64,000 bases of DNA from an uncultured bacterium. GTDB lineage: Bacteria > Bacillota > Clostridia > Lachnospirales > Lachnospiraceae. Under the pieces are notes generated by a model. It did no database searches and was not told the DNA's origin. It worked only from the letters and a program-made list of their open reading frames with translations. Position numbers and translations under genes: made by a program. Below, piece after piece: positions 1-6,337 of this stretch; the first letter of the stretch is position 1, and each line of letters starts with the position of its first letter. The stretch lies in assembly GCA_905215155.1 (NCBI GenBank), contig CAJMPJ010000009.1, positions 1-64,000 on the forward strand. The letters are read 5' to 3'.

Positions 1-44
1 CAAGATCCTTAGTCTTGCCTGTCTGCCAATTCCAGCACTCCCGC
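1..44 (-). tRNA. tRNA-Leu(AAG), 5' part only
   Basis: The reverse complement is the first 44 nt of a leucine tRNA: acceptor 5' strand, D arm, and an anticodon stem CAAGA/TCTTG around loop CTAAGGA, which gives anticodon AAG. It is identical over these 44 nt to the complete copy at 334-417. The gene is cut by the window edge, not visibly broken. It lies 48 nt downstream of the tRNA-Leu(CAG) gene and is probably cotranscribed with it. Confidence 0.9.
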
Positions 45-92
45 ATGTCACTCAACAAAAACCAGACAGCCATGACACTCTGTAAGGTTTCA

Positions 93-176
93 TGCAGAAG
101 AAGGGACTTGAACCCTCAAGGTATTGCTACCACACGGACCTGAACCGTGCGCGTCTGCCAATTCCGCCACTTCTGC
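93..176 (-). tRNA. tRNA-Leu(CAG)
   Basis: An 84-nt cloverleaf with acceptor GCAGAAG/CTTCTGC, the long variable arm of class II tRNAs, a T arm with GGTTCAAGTCC, and anticodon stem CACGG/CCGTG around loop TTCAGGT, giving anticodon CAG. CCA is not encoded. A consensus promoter lies 34 nt upstream. Confidence 0.95.
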
Positions 177-209
177 ATTTCGTTGTTATCTTTCGCAACA
201 ACAATAGCT

Positions 210-238
210 ATTATAGTATACAACCCTACTTCTGTCAA
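210..238 (-). promoter_or_regulatory. sigma-A promoter of the minus-strand tRNA-Leu genes
   Basis: On the minus strand TTGACA (233-238) is followed after 17 nt by TATAAT (210-215), a perfect consensus. Transcription should start near 203 and enter tRNA-Leu(CAG). Confidence 0.9.
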
Positions 239-292
239 TATGTTTTTCCAATTTTCTTCAAATTGTTTTTTGAATATATTTTTCAAAAAATA

Positions 293-321
293 TTGACAAT
301 TCTTTCTAAAAATGGTAAGAT
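293..321 (+). promoter_or_regulatory. sigma-A promoter of plus-strand tRNA-Leu
   Basis: TTGACA (293-298), 17-nt spacer, TAAGAT (316-321). The expected start is about 6 nt before the tRNA at 334. Confidence 0.88.
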
Positions 322-333
322 AACATCCGTTGT

Positions 334-417
334 GCGGGAGTGCTGGAATTGGCAGACAGGCAAGACTAAGGATCTTGTGGTTGTATGATCGTGTGGGTTC
401 AAGTCCCATCTCCCGCA
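334..417 (+). tRNA. tRNA-Leu(AAG)
   Basis: A complete 84-nt class II tRNA: acceptor GCGGGAG/CTCCCGC, anticodon stem CAAGA/TCTTG, loop CTAAGGA (anticodon AAG), a variable arm, T arm GGTTCAAGTCC and discriminator A. CCA is not encoded. The first 44 nt match the truncated copy at 1-44 on the other strand, so the genome carries at least two copies here, in divergent orientation. Confidence 0.95.
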
Positions 418-440
418 TTTAATATATTTTTATTTTACCC

Positions 441-468
441 TTGACAGATGTTTCTTTTCGGGTATAAT
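441..468 (+). promoter_or_regulatory. sigma-A promoter of tRNA-Asn
   Basis: TTGACA (441-446), 16-nt spacer, TATAAT (463-468), ending 11 nt before the tRNA. Confidence 0.88.
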
Positions 469-479
469 AAATGATATAT

Positions 480-552
480 TCCTCGATAGCTCAGTTGGTA
501 GAGCAAACGGCTGTTAACCGTTGGGTCGTAGGTTCGAGTCCTACTCGGGGAG
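480..552 (+). tRNA. tRNA-Asn(GTT)
   Basis: A 73-nt cloverleaf with acceptor TCCTCGA/TCGGGGA, anticodon stem AACGG/CCGTT around loop CTGTTAA (anticodon GTT), T arm GGTTCGAGTCC and discriminator G. CCA is not encoded. It has its own promoter and terminator, so it is a single-gene unit. Confidence 0.95.
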
Positions 553-559
553 TTTCCGG

Positions 560-585
560 TCACACTTTGAGTGTGATTTTTTTTT
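560..585 (+). terminator. intrinsic terminator of tRNA-Asn
   Basis: Stem TCACACT/AGTGTGA with a 3-nt loop, followed by nine T residues, begins 7 nt after the tRNA. Confidence 0.9.
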
Positions 586-587
586 GC

Positions 588-620
588 AAAACCCCCGGTA
601 TTTCTATCCGGGGTTTTTGT
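588..620 (+). terminator. second, back-to-back terminator
   Basis: A GC-rich stem (CCCCGG with CCGGGG) is flanked by AAAA and TTTTT. It directly follows the tRNA-Asn terminator. It could also act on the minus strand, because the A-run at its left becomes a T-run there. Confidence 0.75.
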
Positions 621-699
621 TTCACGAATAAGAACGTTTTTTATTTTGCAAGTTTCAATGATTTTTTAACGATATAGCATATTTTTTTATCTAAAGGAA

Positions 700-803
700 T
701 ACGATTTAACGTACATACCTGTCAAGGTGGTACTTAGGTGCCTTCAGGCACCCATATTAGTAAGCGGAAAGTCTCCATCTCCTGTAGACTTTCCGCTTTT
801 TTC
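700..803 (+). ncRNA. candidate structured small RNA, three tandem hairpins
   Basis: Three hairpins follow one another. The first (711-733) pairs GTAC..ACCT with AGGT..GTAC around loop GTCA, with unpaired bases inside the stem. The second (737-752) pairs GGTGCC with GGCACC around TTCA. The third is a perfect 12-bp stem (763-774 with 786-797) ending in a T-run, a clear plus-strand terminator. No convincing coding frame or gene precedes this terminator, so it probably ends a short noncoding transcript. I do not recognise a known RNA or riboswitch family, and the promoter is not clear. Confidence 0.4.
763..803 (+). terminator. strong intrinsic terminator
   Basis: A perfect 12-bp stem (763-774/786-797) with an 11-nt loop and six T residues (797-802) on the plus strand. 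It faces away from the small minus-strand gene at 809-1006, which would read into the stem without a T-run. Confidence 0.85.
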
Positions 804-808
804 TATTA

Positions 809-1006
809 TTAACAGTTGCAGTCCTCATTATTATTTCTCCACCTGCATCTCGGATCATTACAACCGTCCCGGAAACCAGCCCAGTAAGCCCTTCTTCTCT
901 CCTCTTCACAAGCATTGTTATCATTGCAACAGCAATTGTTGTTCCAATTACCTCTGCAACTATTCCAATTACGTCTATTATTACAACACCCGCAAAAACA
1001 GCCCAT
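809..1006 (-). CDS. small Cys/Asn-rich protein, putative spore-coat component
   Basis: This 65-residue protein is very rich in Cys (12 residues) and Asn, with clusters such as CFCGCC and CCC and a basic/aromatic motif ERRRAYWAGFRDGC. It is a paralog of the protein at 1620-1808, which has ERREAYCAGYRDGC in the same place. I chose ATG at 1006 because GAGGTG lies 6 nt upstream; an in-frame GTG lies inside that ribosome-binding site and is a less likely start. A sigma-K-type promoter at 1037-1064 suggests late mother-cell expression. No named family is recognised. A coat or exosporium role is inferred from composition and promoter. A modified-peptide precursor is the alternative. Confidence 0.7.
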   Translation of the reverse strand: MGCFCGCCNNRRNWNSCRGNWNNNCCCNDNNACEEERRRAYWAGFRDGCNDPRCRWRNNNEDCNC

Positions 1007-1036
1007 ACGATACACCTCTTTTCTATTTATATATGT

Positions 1037-1064
1037 TATTATATGACAAACTCAGACAAAATGT
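1037..1064 (-). promoter_or_regulatory. sigma-K-like promoter of the Cys-rich gene at 809-1006
   Basis: On the minus strand AC (1063-1064) is followed after 17 nt by CATATAATA (1037-1045), matching the sigma-K pattern AC-N16/17-CATAnnnTA. No TTGACA is present. Confidence 0.55.
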
Positions 1065-1119
1065 GAATCATGTCCAGATAAAGAGGTGGATTGCATACCT
1101 GGTTGAAAAATTTGTATTA

Positions 1120-1146
1120 ACTGCTATAAACTTTTTTCATATATTA
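1120..1146 (+). promoter_or_regulatory. sigma-K-like promoter of the gene at 1183
   Basis: AC (1120-1121), 16-nt spacer, CATATATTA (1138-1146) fits AC-N16/17-CATAnnnTA. It lies 36 nt upstream of the start codon. Confidence 0.55.
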
Positions 1147-1182
1147 TTACTATCAAATAAAAAATATAAAGGATGTAATCAA

Positions 1183-1488
1183 ATGCCCCCATTCCCCCCT
1201 AACACGAATCCTCCCGGAGGACCGGGTCCAATGGGACCACCTCCTTCCAGAACTCCCCAAAAGCCCGCTCAAACACGTTCAGGAGCCAGAATCATAGATG
1301 CCGGCTCCATCCGGCAATGCATGGGACGTTTTACCTATATATGGATGAGCAATGGTCAGGAATTCTGGTTTTTCCCGGTTCAGATCTGGCGCAATAGCGT
1401 TTCAGGTTTTCGCTGGGACCGTAGATTCGGCTGGTCCTTTACTGGAATCTCTTTAAATCGCATCGACATGTTTACCTGTTCCGTATAA
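1183..1488 (+). CDS. Pro/Gly-rich N-terminus plus aromatic domain, putative spore-coat protein
   Basis: The 101-residue product starts at ATG 1183, with AAAGGA about 9 nt upstream. A longer open frame continues upstream, but it crosses the sigma-K-like promoter and has no start signal. Residues 1-30 are a Pro/Gly-rich, collagen-like tail (PPGGPGPMGPPP). Residues 40-101 are rich in Trp, Phe and Arg and include FTYIWMSNGQEFWFFP and a repeated SGFRW-type motif. There is no signal peptide. It resembles short conserved proteins of sporulating Clostridia, but I cannot name a family. Its position between two Cys-rich paralogs, all with sigma-K-like promoters, suggests a coat or outer-layer role. Confidence 0.7.
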   Translation: MPPFPPNTNPPGGPGPMGPPPSRTPQKPAQTRSGARIIDAGSIRQCMGRFTYIWMSNGQEFWFFPVQIWRNSVSGFRWDRRFGWSFTGISLNRIDMFTCSV

Positions 1489-1554
1489 TACCCCGGACCA
1501 TTTGCAATCTATAGTTTTATGATACTCTATTAGATGGTTAAAGAATGAAGCATC

Positions 1555-1582
1555 GGCAGCGTTCTAATTTTAGAACGCTGCC
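1555..1582. terminator. perfect 12-bp hairpin between convergent genes
   Basis: GGCAGCGTTCTA and its exact complement flank a 4-nt loop, between the plus gene ending at 1488 and the minus gene ending at 1620. Neither strand has a long T-run. It is probably a bidirectional terminator or RNA 3'-end stabiliser. Confidence 0.6.
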
Positions 1583-1619
1583 TTACCAGTTTGATGAGAA
1601 AATTATCATACAAAGAAAA

Positions 1620-1808
1620 CTAATTACAGCCATCATTATAGTAATTCCCCCAGCGGCATGAAGCGTTCCGGCATCCATCTCTATAACCAGCACAGTAAGC
1701 TTCTCTTCTTTCTCGTTCGCAACAATTTCTGCTCCAACTATTATTACAGTTATTCCACCAATTATTGTTGTTATTACAGCAACGGCCATTCCAATTAAAG
1801 CAACACAT
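1620..1808 (-). CDS. small Cys/Asn/Trp-rich protein, paralog of 809-1006
   Basis: The 62-residue protein has CC pairs near its start, an Asn run (NNNNN) with Trp pairs, the motif ERREAYCAGYRDGC and a C-terminal CRWG segment. The second half aligns without gaps to the product of 809-1006. The start is ATG 1808, with GAGGTG 6 nt upstream, the same layout as its paralog. A sigma-K-like promoter lies at 1843-1870. Disulfide- or metal-crosslinked coat material is a plausible role, inferred from composition; no biochemical function can be read from the sequence. Confidence 0.7.
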   Translation of the reverse strand: MCCFNWNGRCCNNNNNWWNNCNNSWSRNCCERERREAYCAGYRDGCRNASCRWGNYYNDGCN

Positions 1809-1842
1809 AAATTTCACCTCTTTTCCATAAATAGTTACACTA

Positions 1843-1870
1843 CATTATATGGAATTTGTAGACAAGGTGT
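1843..1870 (-). promoter_or_regulatory. sigma-K-like promoter of the gene at 1620-1808
   Basis: On the minus strand AC (1869-1870), 17-nt spacer, CATATAATG (1843-1851). It matches the sigma-K pattern except for the last base of the -10 element. Confidence 0.5.
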
Positions 1871-1971
1871 TAAAAATGGCTTTTTTGTTCTTATGAAATA
1901 AATCCTACAGAACACTTAATAAGCCACAAAAGAATGGAGAACCGGCCGTATTAAAGTATGCATATTTCCCT

Positions 1972-2000
1972 TTGACATATAAATTTATGTGATTTATAAT
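1972..2000 (+). promoter_or_regulatory. consensus sigma-A promoter
   Basis: TTGACA (1972-1977), 17-nt spacer, TATAAT (1995-2000). It drives the small gene at 2061. Confidence 0.9.
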
Positions 2001-2060
2001 GAATGAATCAAGCAAATACGCAAGCTTATTGCTGAATTGGTTTAAGAAAGGAAAAACAAA

Positions 2061-2276
2061 ATGGGAAAACTTGAAAGTGCAGAAAAAATAGGTTTAAGAA
2101 ACAAAGATACAGATAAATTAATCGTAGTATATCCTTTTAAGGCAGAAGGAAGCGATGAAGAAATAACCAAAAAGGTTACAGACTGGTATTATATGCAGCA
2201 TTGCTCTGCAGAGGAAGAATTAAGGAATGCATATGTAGACCTTCTGACGGAAGCAGAAGCAAAATCTATAAAATAA
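2061..2276 (+). CDS. small charged hypothetical protein, 71 residues
   Basis: ATG 2061 follows AAAGGAAA at normal spacing. The product is acidic and Lys/Glu-rich, with no signal peptide and no membrane segment. The central DWYYMQHCSAEEEL segment and the helical C-terminus suggest a small folded cytosolic protein. I recognise no family. It is a single-gene unit between a perfect consensus promoter and a strong terminator, so it should be highly transcribed in growing cells. Confidence 0.7.
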   Translation: MGKLESAEKIGLRNKDTDKLIVVYPFKAEGSDEEITKKVTDWYYMQHCSAEEELRNAYVDLLTEAEAKSIK

Positions 2277-2304
2277 AAACTTATAAACCTAACGTTTCTA
2301 TAAC

Positions 2305-2342
2305 AAAAACCCCGCAAACCATAAAGTTTTTCGGGGTTTTTA
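2305..2342. terminator. bidirectional terminator
   Basis: AAAACCCCG pairs with CGGGGTTTT across a 17-nt loop. T-runs appear on both strands, so it serves the small gene on the plus strand and rplT on the minus strand. Confidence 0.9.
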
Positions 2343-2349
2343 TATACGA

Positions 2350-2706
2350 TTAAGCCACTTTGGATTTAACCAGTTCTGCTAATTTTGCAAAGCCTTCTGC
2401 GTCATTCACAGCCATATCAGCCAGGACTTTTCTGTTTAAGTCAACACCGGCTAATTTCAATCCATGCATAAATACACTATAGGATACGCCATTAATACGA
2501 GCTGCTGCGTTAATACGGGCAATCCATAACTGTCTGAACTGTCTCTTTCTTTCTTTTCTGCCTGCGTAAGAGCTTGTTAATGCTCTCATTACGGACTGTT
2601 TTGCTACTCTATACTGTTTGGAACGAGCGCCTCTGTAGCCTTTAGCCATCTTTAACACTCTGTTATGTTTTTTCTTAGCGTTCATACCGCCTTTAATTCT
2701 TGCCAT
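2350..2706 (-). CDS. rplT: 50S ribosomal protein L20
   Basis: The 118 residues carry the L20 signature: a strongly basic N-terminus (residues 1-60, with [21 protein letters not shown]) that penetrates 23S rRNA, and a globular C-terminal half. Length is normal for the family. A good ribosome-binding site precedes ATG 2706. It is the last gene of infC-rpmI-rplT, 29 nt after rpmI. In Firmicutes L20 represses this operon by binding the leader RNA, and such a leader is visible at 3468-3671. Confidence 0.98.
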   Translation of the reverse strand: MARIKGGMNAKKKHNRVLKMAKGYRGARSKQYRVAKQSVMRALTSSYAGRKERKRQFRQLWIARINAAARINGVSYSVFMHGLKLAGVDLNRKVLADMAVNDAEGFAKLAELVKSKVA

Positions 2707-2735
2707 CGGTTTTTCCTCCTTCTTAACTCAAGATT

Positions 2736-2933
2736 CTATAAATATGGTAAAATCTTCTTCATTACTTTTGCGTTAGTTGCATCTGTAACGATATCTTTTC
2801 TAAGATTTCTTTTTCTCTTAGTAGACTTCTTAGTTAAGATGTGAGATTTGTAAGCTTTATTTCTTACAAGCTTTCCTGTTCCTGTAACTTTGAAACGCTT
2901 TGCAGCCGATTTGCTTGTTTTTAATTTAGGCAT
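2736..2933 (-). CDS. rpmI: 50S ribosomal protein L35
   Basis: The 65-residue basic protein begins [20 protein letters not shown], the canonical L35 N-terminus, and contains the [15 protein letters not shown] core. AGGAGG lies just upstream. It is the middle gene of the infC-rpmI-rplT operon, with 27- and 29-nt gaps to its neighbours. Confidence 0.98.
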   Translation of the reverse strand: MPKLKTSKSAAKRFKVTGTGKLVRNKAYKSHILTKKSTKRKRNLRKDIVTDATNAKVMKKILPYL

Positions 2934-2960
2934 TGTATTTTCCTCCTTGATAATGTTCTT

Positions 2961-3467
2961 TTAGCGTTTTGCGGTTAAAAACATAACCATGCTTCTTCCT
3001 TCCACTTTAGATGGCTTATCAATTGTAGCTATATCAGACAGCTTCTCAGCGAAATCATCTAAAATATATCTGGACTTTGACATATGCGCCATCTCACGAC
3101 CTCTGAAACGTAAGGTTACCTTAACTTTATCTCCCTTTTCGAGGAACTTCCTTGCGGCGCCCATCTTTGTGTTCAAATCATTTGTATCAATATTAGGAGA
3201 TAAGCGAACTTCTTTAATTTCGATTACCTTCTGTTTCTTTTTAGCTTCTTTTTCTTTTCTTGCCAGTTCATAGCGATATTTACCGTAATCGATAATCTTA
3301 CAAACCGGTGGTTTTGCAGTCGGAGCAATCTTAACCAAGTCGAGTTCTGCTTCCTTTGCCATCTGCAAAGCATCTTTGGTAGGCATGATGCCTAATTTCT
3401 CTCCGTTCTCACCAATCAACAGAATATCTTTATCTCTGATCTGTTCATTAATCATTAAATCGCTAAT
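2961..3467 (-). CDS. infC: translation initiation factor IF-3, probable AUU start
   Basis: IF-3 binds the 30S subunit, keeps it apart from 50S and checks start-codon pairing. The N-terminal domain, the Lys-rich linker (about residues 75-90, ARKEKEAKKKQKV) and the C-terminal domain with FRGREMAH are all present. The first in-frame ATG (3455) lies 19 nt from the only strong ribosome-binding site, GGAGGTG at 3475-3481. An in-frame ATT at 3465-3467 sits 7 nt from it and gives 168 residues. infC genes in many bacteria use AUU, which lets IF-3 limit its own synthesis, so I prefer ATT; the ATG start would give 164 residues. Confidence 0.93.
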   Translation of the reverse strand: MSDLMINEQIRDKDILLIGENGEKLGIMPTKDALQMAKEAELDLVKIAPTAKPPVCKIIDYGKYRYELARKEKEAKKKQKVIEIKEVRLSPNIDTNDLNTKMGAARKFLEKGDKVKVTLRFRGREMAHMSKSRYILDDFAEKLSDIATIDKPSKVEGRSMVMFLTAKR

Positions 3468-3671
3468 TGTCGTGCACCTCCATAATATAGTGTGTGTTGG
3501 TCGGAATCCACATTACTTGCCCATAGGCACAAAAAAAGTAGATAGACAAACGCTATCCACCACCAAAGTCTCTACACAGAACACCTATGTATCAAAGGCT
3601 ATGAACCAAGGACACTTGCTCGTGCCATGGTGAGGCGGATACCTACTTTCCTGTCTGTTGTTTCCACAACT
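3468..3671 (-). ncRNA. L20-type autoregulatory leader of infC-rpmI-rplT
   Basis: About 200 nt of untranslated leader lie between the promoter and infC. It contains several pairable segments and an intrinsic terminator at 3531-3563, about 50 nt before the infC ribosome-binding site. Position, length and downstream genes match the Firmicutes L20 leader, in which L20 binding favours premature termination. I assign the family from context and layout; I could not align it to the covariance model. Confidence 0.75.
3531..3563 (-). terminator. attenuator terminator in the infC leader
   Basis: On the minus strand TGGATAG pairs with CTATCTA (one G-U) around loop CGTTTGT, followed by seven T residues. 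It lies inside the leader, so it should act conditionally. Confidence 0.8.
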
Positions 3672-3677
3672 TAGAGT

Positions 3678-3706
3678 ATAATACTATATATTTATCTATC
3701 TGTCAA
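3678..3706 (-). promoter_or_regulatory. sigma-A promoter of infC-rpmI-rplT
   Basis: On the minus strand TTGACA (3701-3706), 17-nt spacer, TATTAT (3678-3683). Confidence 0.85.
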
Positions 3707-3732
3707 GTTTTTTTTGCGAATTGAAAATAGAA

Positions 3733-3766
3733 AGATACGTCAGCCACTTTCCTGACGTATCTTTTT
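3733..3766. terminator. terminator after the DUF1540 gene
   Basis: An 11-bp stem AGATACGTCAG/CTGACGTATCT is followed by T residues on the plus strand and a T-rich tract on the minus strand. It separates the DUF1540 gene from the infC promoter. Confidence 0.75.
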
Positions 3767-3773
3767 ACTGATT

Positions 3774-4088
3774 TTATCTGGTTTTAAACGTAGCGCATTC
3801 GGTATGTTCCGCTTGCTGTGCTCCATCTCCTGCAATTCCAATATGCTCTGCGGAGCAATGGCGTCCTTCATTATAAACGCAGTTTACTGCTTCACAATCC
3901 ACTTCCAGTCTGCTTTCCGGAGTTTTAAATAAATTGTGGAAAGAACCATCCCGGTTTTCATCAAAGCTGCCGCAGCAGGTTTCATAGCTGTCCTTCGCCT
4001 GATTACCTTCAACGATAATGGCTGATTTACAGCAATAATTATCAGAATTGTGGAGACAGTTTGTAACATTGCAATCCAATTTTGTCAT
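3774..4088 (-). CDS. DUF1540 protein with two Cys-rich repeats
   Basis: The 104 residues contain two copies of the DUF1540 module, at about 4-42 (LDCNVTNCLHN..YCCKS..CCGSF) and 63-101 (VDCEAVNCVYN..HCSAE..CATF). The conserved Cys spacing suggests metal binding or disulfides. Such small proteins are common in Clostridia and often linked to sporulation, but no reaction is known. AGGAGG lies about 8 nt before ATG 4088. The gene stands alone between two hairpins. Confidence 0.88.
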   Translation of the reverse strand: MTKLDCNVTNCLHNSDNYCCKSAIIVEGNQAKDSYETCCGSFDENRDGSFHNLFKTPESRLEVDCEAVNCVYNEGRHCSAEHIGIAGDGAQQAEHTECATFKTR

Positions 4089-4144
4089 GGCACGTTTCCT
4101 CCTGGCATTCTTATTGAGATATTATTTCAGGAGGTAGTATGCAC

Positions 4145-4188
4145 AACCGGGAAGGAAACTATTCTTTCAAATAGAATCCTTCCCGGTT
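4145..4188. terminator. long hairpin after thrS
   Basis: AACCGGGAAGGA and its exact complement form a 12-bp stem that continues with further pairs toward the loop. It lies between the end of thrS and the DUF1540 start. Neither strand has a clear T-run, so it may be a weak terminator or an mRNA-end stabiliser. Confidence 0.55.
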
Positions 4189-4207
4189 ATGATCTCACTT
4201 TGGAAAT

Positions 4208-6169
4208 TTATTTTTTTTCTTCTGTTACAGTTACCTTTTTGATTTCCTTGGTTCGGATCTCACGGCAGATATCATCAATGAAATCTTTAAGCGGACGCTG
4301 GCCCTCGTCACCATTAAAGCGGCTGCGGACAGATACCACGCCCTCCTCTTCTTCCTTCTGACCAACAACCAGCATATATGGAAGTTTATCCAGACGGGCT
4401 TCTCTGATCTTATAACCAATTTTTTCTGCACGTTCATCAACAGTGGCCTGGATTCCGTTGTCTTTTAACTGTGATACCACTTTCTGAGCATATTCATGAT
4501 ATTTCTCGGAAATAGGAAGCACGCGGACCTGCTCCGGACATAACCAGGTGGGGAATGCAGCCTCATACTTTTCGATGAGCCATGCAAGAGTTCTCTCATA
4601 GCAGCCGAGGGAAGTTCTGTGAATAATATAAGGACGTTTTTTTGTTCCGTCTTTATCCACGAAGCTCATATCAAAACGTTCTGCAAGAAACATATCAAGC
4701 TGAATGGTAATCATGGTATCTTCCTTACCGTACACATTCTTGGCCTGAATATCAAGCTTTGGTCCATAGAATGCAGCTTCTCCTACTGCTTCCGTATATT
4801 CAATTCCAATATGATCAAGAATCTTGCGCATCATATCCTGCACTTCATCCCACATCTGGGCATTTCCCATATAGTGGTCGGCATTCTCCGGATCCCACTT
4901 GGACATCCGGTAAGTGACATCCCCTTCCAGTCCCAGAGTGGTCAGACAGTATTTGGCTAAATCCACACATCCTTTGAATTCCTCTTCAATCTGATCCGGG
5001 CGTACAATAAGATGGCCTTCGGAAATGGTAAACTGACGGACACGGGTAAGACCGTGCATTTCGCCGGAGTCCTCATTGCGGAATAATGTGGAGGTCTCGC
5101 CGTATCTGCATGGCAGATCACGATAGGATTTCTGGCTTTGTTTGTATACATAATACTGGAATGGACAGGTCATGGGACGAAGGGCAAATACCTCGTCATC
5201 TGTTTCCTCATCTCCCAAAACAAACATTCCCTCTTTATAATGATCCCAGTGATCGGAAATCACATACAAGTCCTTTTTGGCCATGAGCGGTGTTTTTGTT
5301 CTCATGTAGCCTCTCTTCTCTTCTTCATCCTCGATCCATCTCTGCAAGGTCTGGATGATCTTTGCGCCCTTAGGCATCAGAAGAGGAAGTCCCTGACCAA
5401 TTACATCAACAGTTGCAAAAAGTTCAAGATCCCGGCCCAGCTTGTTATGGTCACGGTTTTTGATATTTGCTAAATATTCCAGGTATTCGTTTAATTCATC
5501 CTTCTTTGCAAAAGCAGTTCCGTATACACGTGTCAGCATGGCATTTTTTTCGCTGCCTCTCCAGTAAGCACCGGAGGAGGAGGTAAGCTTGAATGCCTTA
5601 ATGGATTTTGTACTCATCAAGTGAGGACCTGCACATAAATCTGTAAAATCACCCTGACGGTAGAAAGAGATTTCTTCGCCCTCAGGAAGATCCCGGATCA
5701 GCTCTACTTTATATGGTTCACCCTTTTCTTCCATAAATTTAATGGCTTCATCCCTTGGAAGAGTAAAGCGTTCGATCTTTGCTCCTTCTTTTATGACCTT
5801 CTTCATCTCAGCTTCGATCTTATCCAGATCTTCTCTTGAAAAAGAGGGAATATCAAAATCATAATAAAAACCATTTTCAATGGAGGGTCCGATAGCAAGC
5901 TTTGCCTCCGGGTAAAGTCTCTTAACGGCCTGAGCCAGTATATGGCTGGCTGTATGGCGGTAAGCCGAAAGTCCAGCAGGATCACTCACCGTTAATATGC
6001 TTAAATTGCAGTCGCGATCAACGACTGTTCTCAAATCTACTACCTTTCCATCTATTTCGCCTGCACAGGCATTCCTTGCCAGGCCCTCGCTTATATCAGA
6101 AGCGATTTCGATCACGGATAAAGCATGTTCATACTCTTTGACTGAGCCGTCTTTTAATGTAATTTTCAT
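4208..6169 (-). CDS. thrS: threonyl-tRNA synthetase
   Basis: The 653 residues show the full ThrRS plan: TGS domain (1-60), editing domain with HTASH near residue 74 and CAGPH near 178, class II catalytic core with the zinc-ligand Cys in PMTCPFQYY (about 332), and a C-terminal anticodon-binding domain. It charges tRNA-Thr with threonine and hydrolyses mischarged Ser-tRNA. The ribosome-binding site AAAGGAG lies 12 nt before ATG 6169, a long spacing. A T-box leader starts about 430 nt upstream, so expression should rise when tRNA-Thr is uncharged. Confidence 0.98.
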   Translation of the reverse strand: MKITLKDGSVKEYEHALSVIEIASDISEGLARNACAGEIDGKVVDLRTVVDRDCNLSILTVSDPAGLSAYRHTASHILAQAVKRLYPEAKLAIGPSIENGFYYDFDIPSFSREDLDKIEAEMKKVIKEGAKIERFTLPRDEAIKFMEEKGEPYKVELIRDLPEGEEISFYRQGDFTDLCAGPHLMSTKSIKAFKLTSSSGAYWRGSEKNAMLTRVYGTAFAKKDELNEYLEYLANIKNRDHNKLGRDLELFATVDVIGQGLPLLMPKGAKIIQTLQRWIEDEEEKRGYMRTKTPLMAKKDLYVISDHWDHYKEGMFVLGDEETDDEVFALRPMTCPFQYYVYKQSQKSYRDLPCRYGETSTLFRNEDSGEMHGLTRVRQFTISEGHLIVRPDQIEEEFKGCVDLAKYCLTTLGLEGDVTYRMSKWDPENADHYMGNAQMWDEVQDMMRKILDHIGIEYTEAVGEAAFYGPKLDIQAKNVYGKEDTMITIQLDMFLAERFDMSFVDKDGTKKRPYIIHRTSLGCYERTLAWLIEKYEAAFPTWLCPEQVRVLPISEKYHEYAQKVVSQLKDNGIQATVDERAEKIGYKIREARLDKLPYMLVVGQKEEEEGVVSVRSRFNGDEGQRPLKDFIDDICREIRTKEIKKVTVTEEKK

Positions 6170-6219
6170 TTACCATCAATCTCCTTTACGTTGTTGTGAA
6201 ATATTCTATTTCCAAACAT

Positions 6220-6247
6220 GATAGCGTCTGACTTGTCAGGCACTATC
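6220..6247 (-). promoter_or_regulatory. extra hairpin in the thrS 5' UTR
   Basis: GATAGTGCCTGAC pairs with GTCAGACGCTATC (12 of 13 positions, counting one G-U) around a 2-nt loop. It lies between the T-box terminator and the thrS ribosome-binding site and has no T-run. A smaller CACT/AGTG hairpin lies just upstream. The role is unknown; it could be RNA stabilisation, a processing site or a second control element. Confidence 0.5.
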
Positions 6248-6337
6248 GCCGACACTTTAGTGACATAGATCTCTGAAGCGTCACAGACCTTCTATAGGAG
6301 GGCCTTTTATCTCTTCGGACATCATTTCCTATGAGAC

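Noticed and set aside
1..44. tRNA-Leu fragment as a pseudogene
   Set aside because: It is cut only by the window edge and matches the full copy exactly.
471..677. 68-residue frame over the tRNA-Asn gene
   Set aside because: It runs through the tRNA and two terminators.
727..1182. N-terminal extension of the protein at 1183-1488
   Set aside because: The upstream frame crosses a terminator, a sigma-K-like promoter and the antisense Cys-rich gene, and has no ribosome-binding site.
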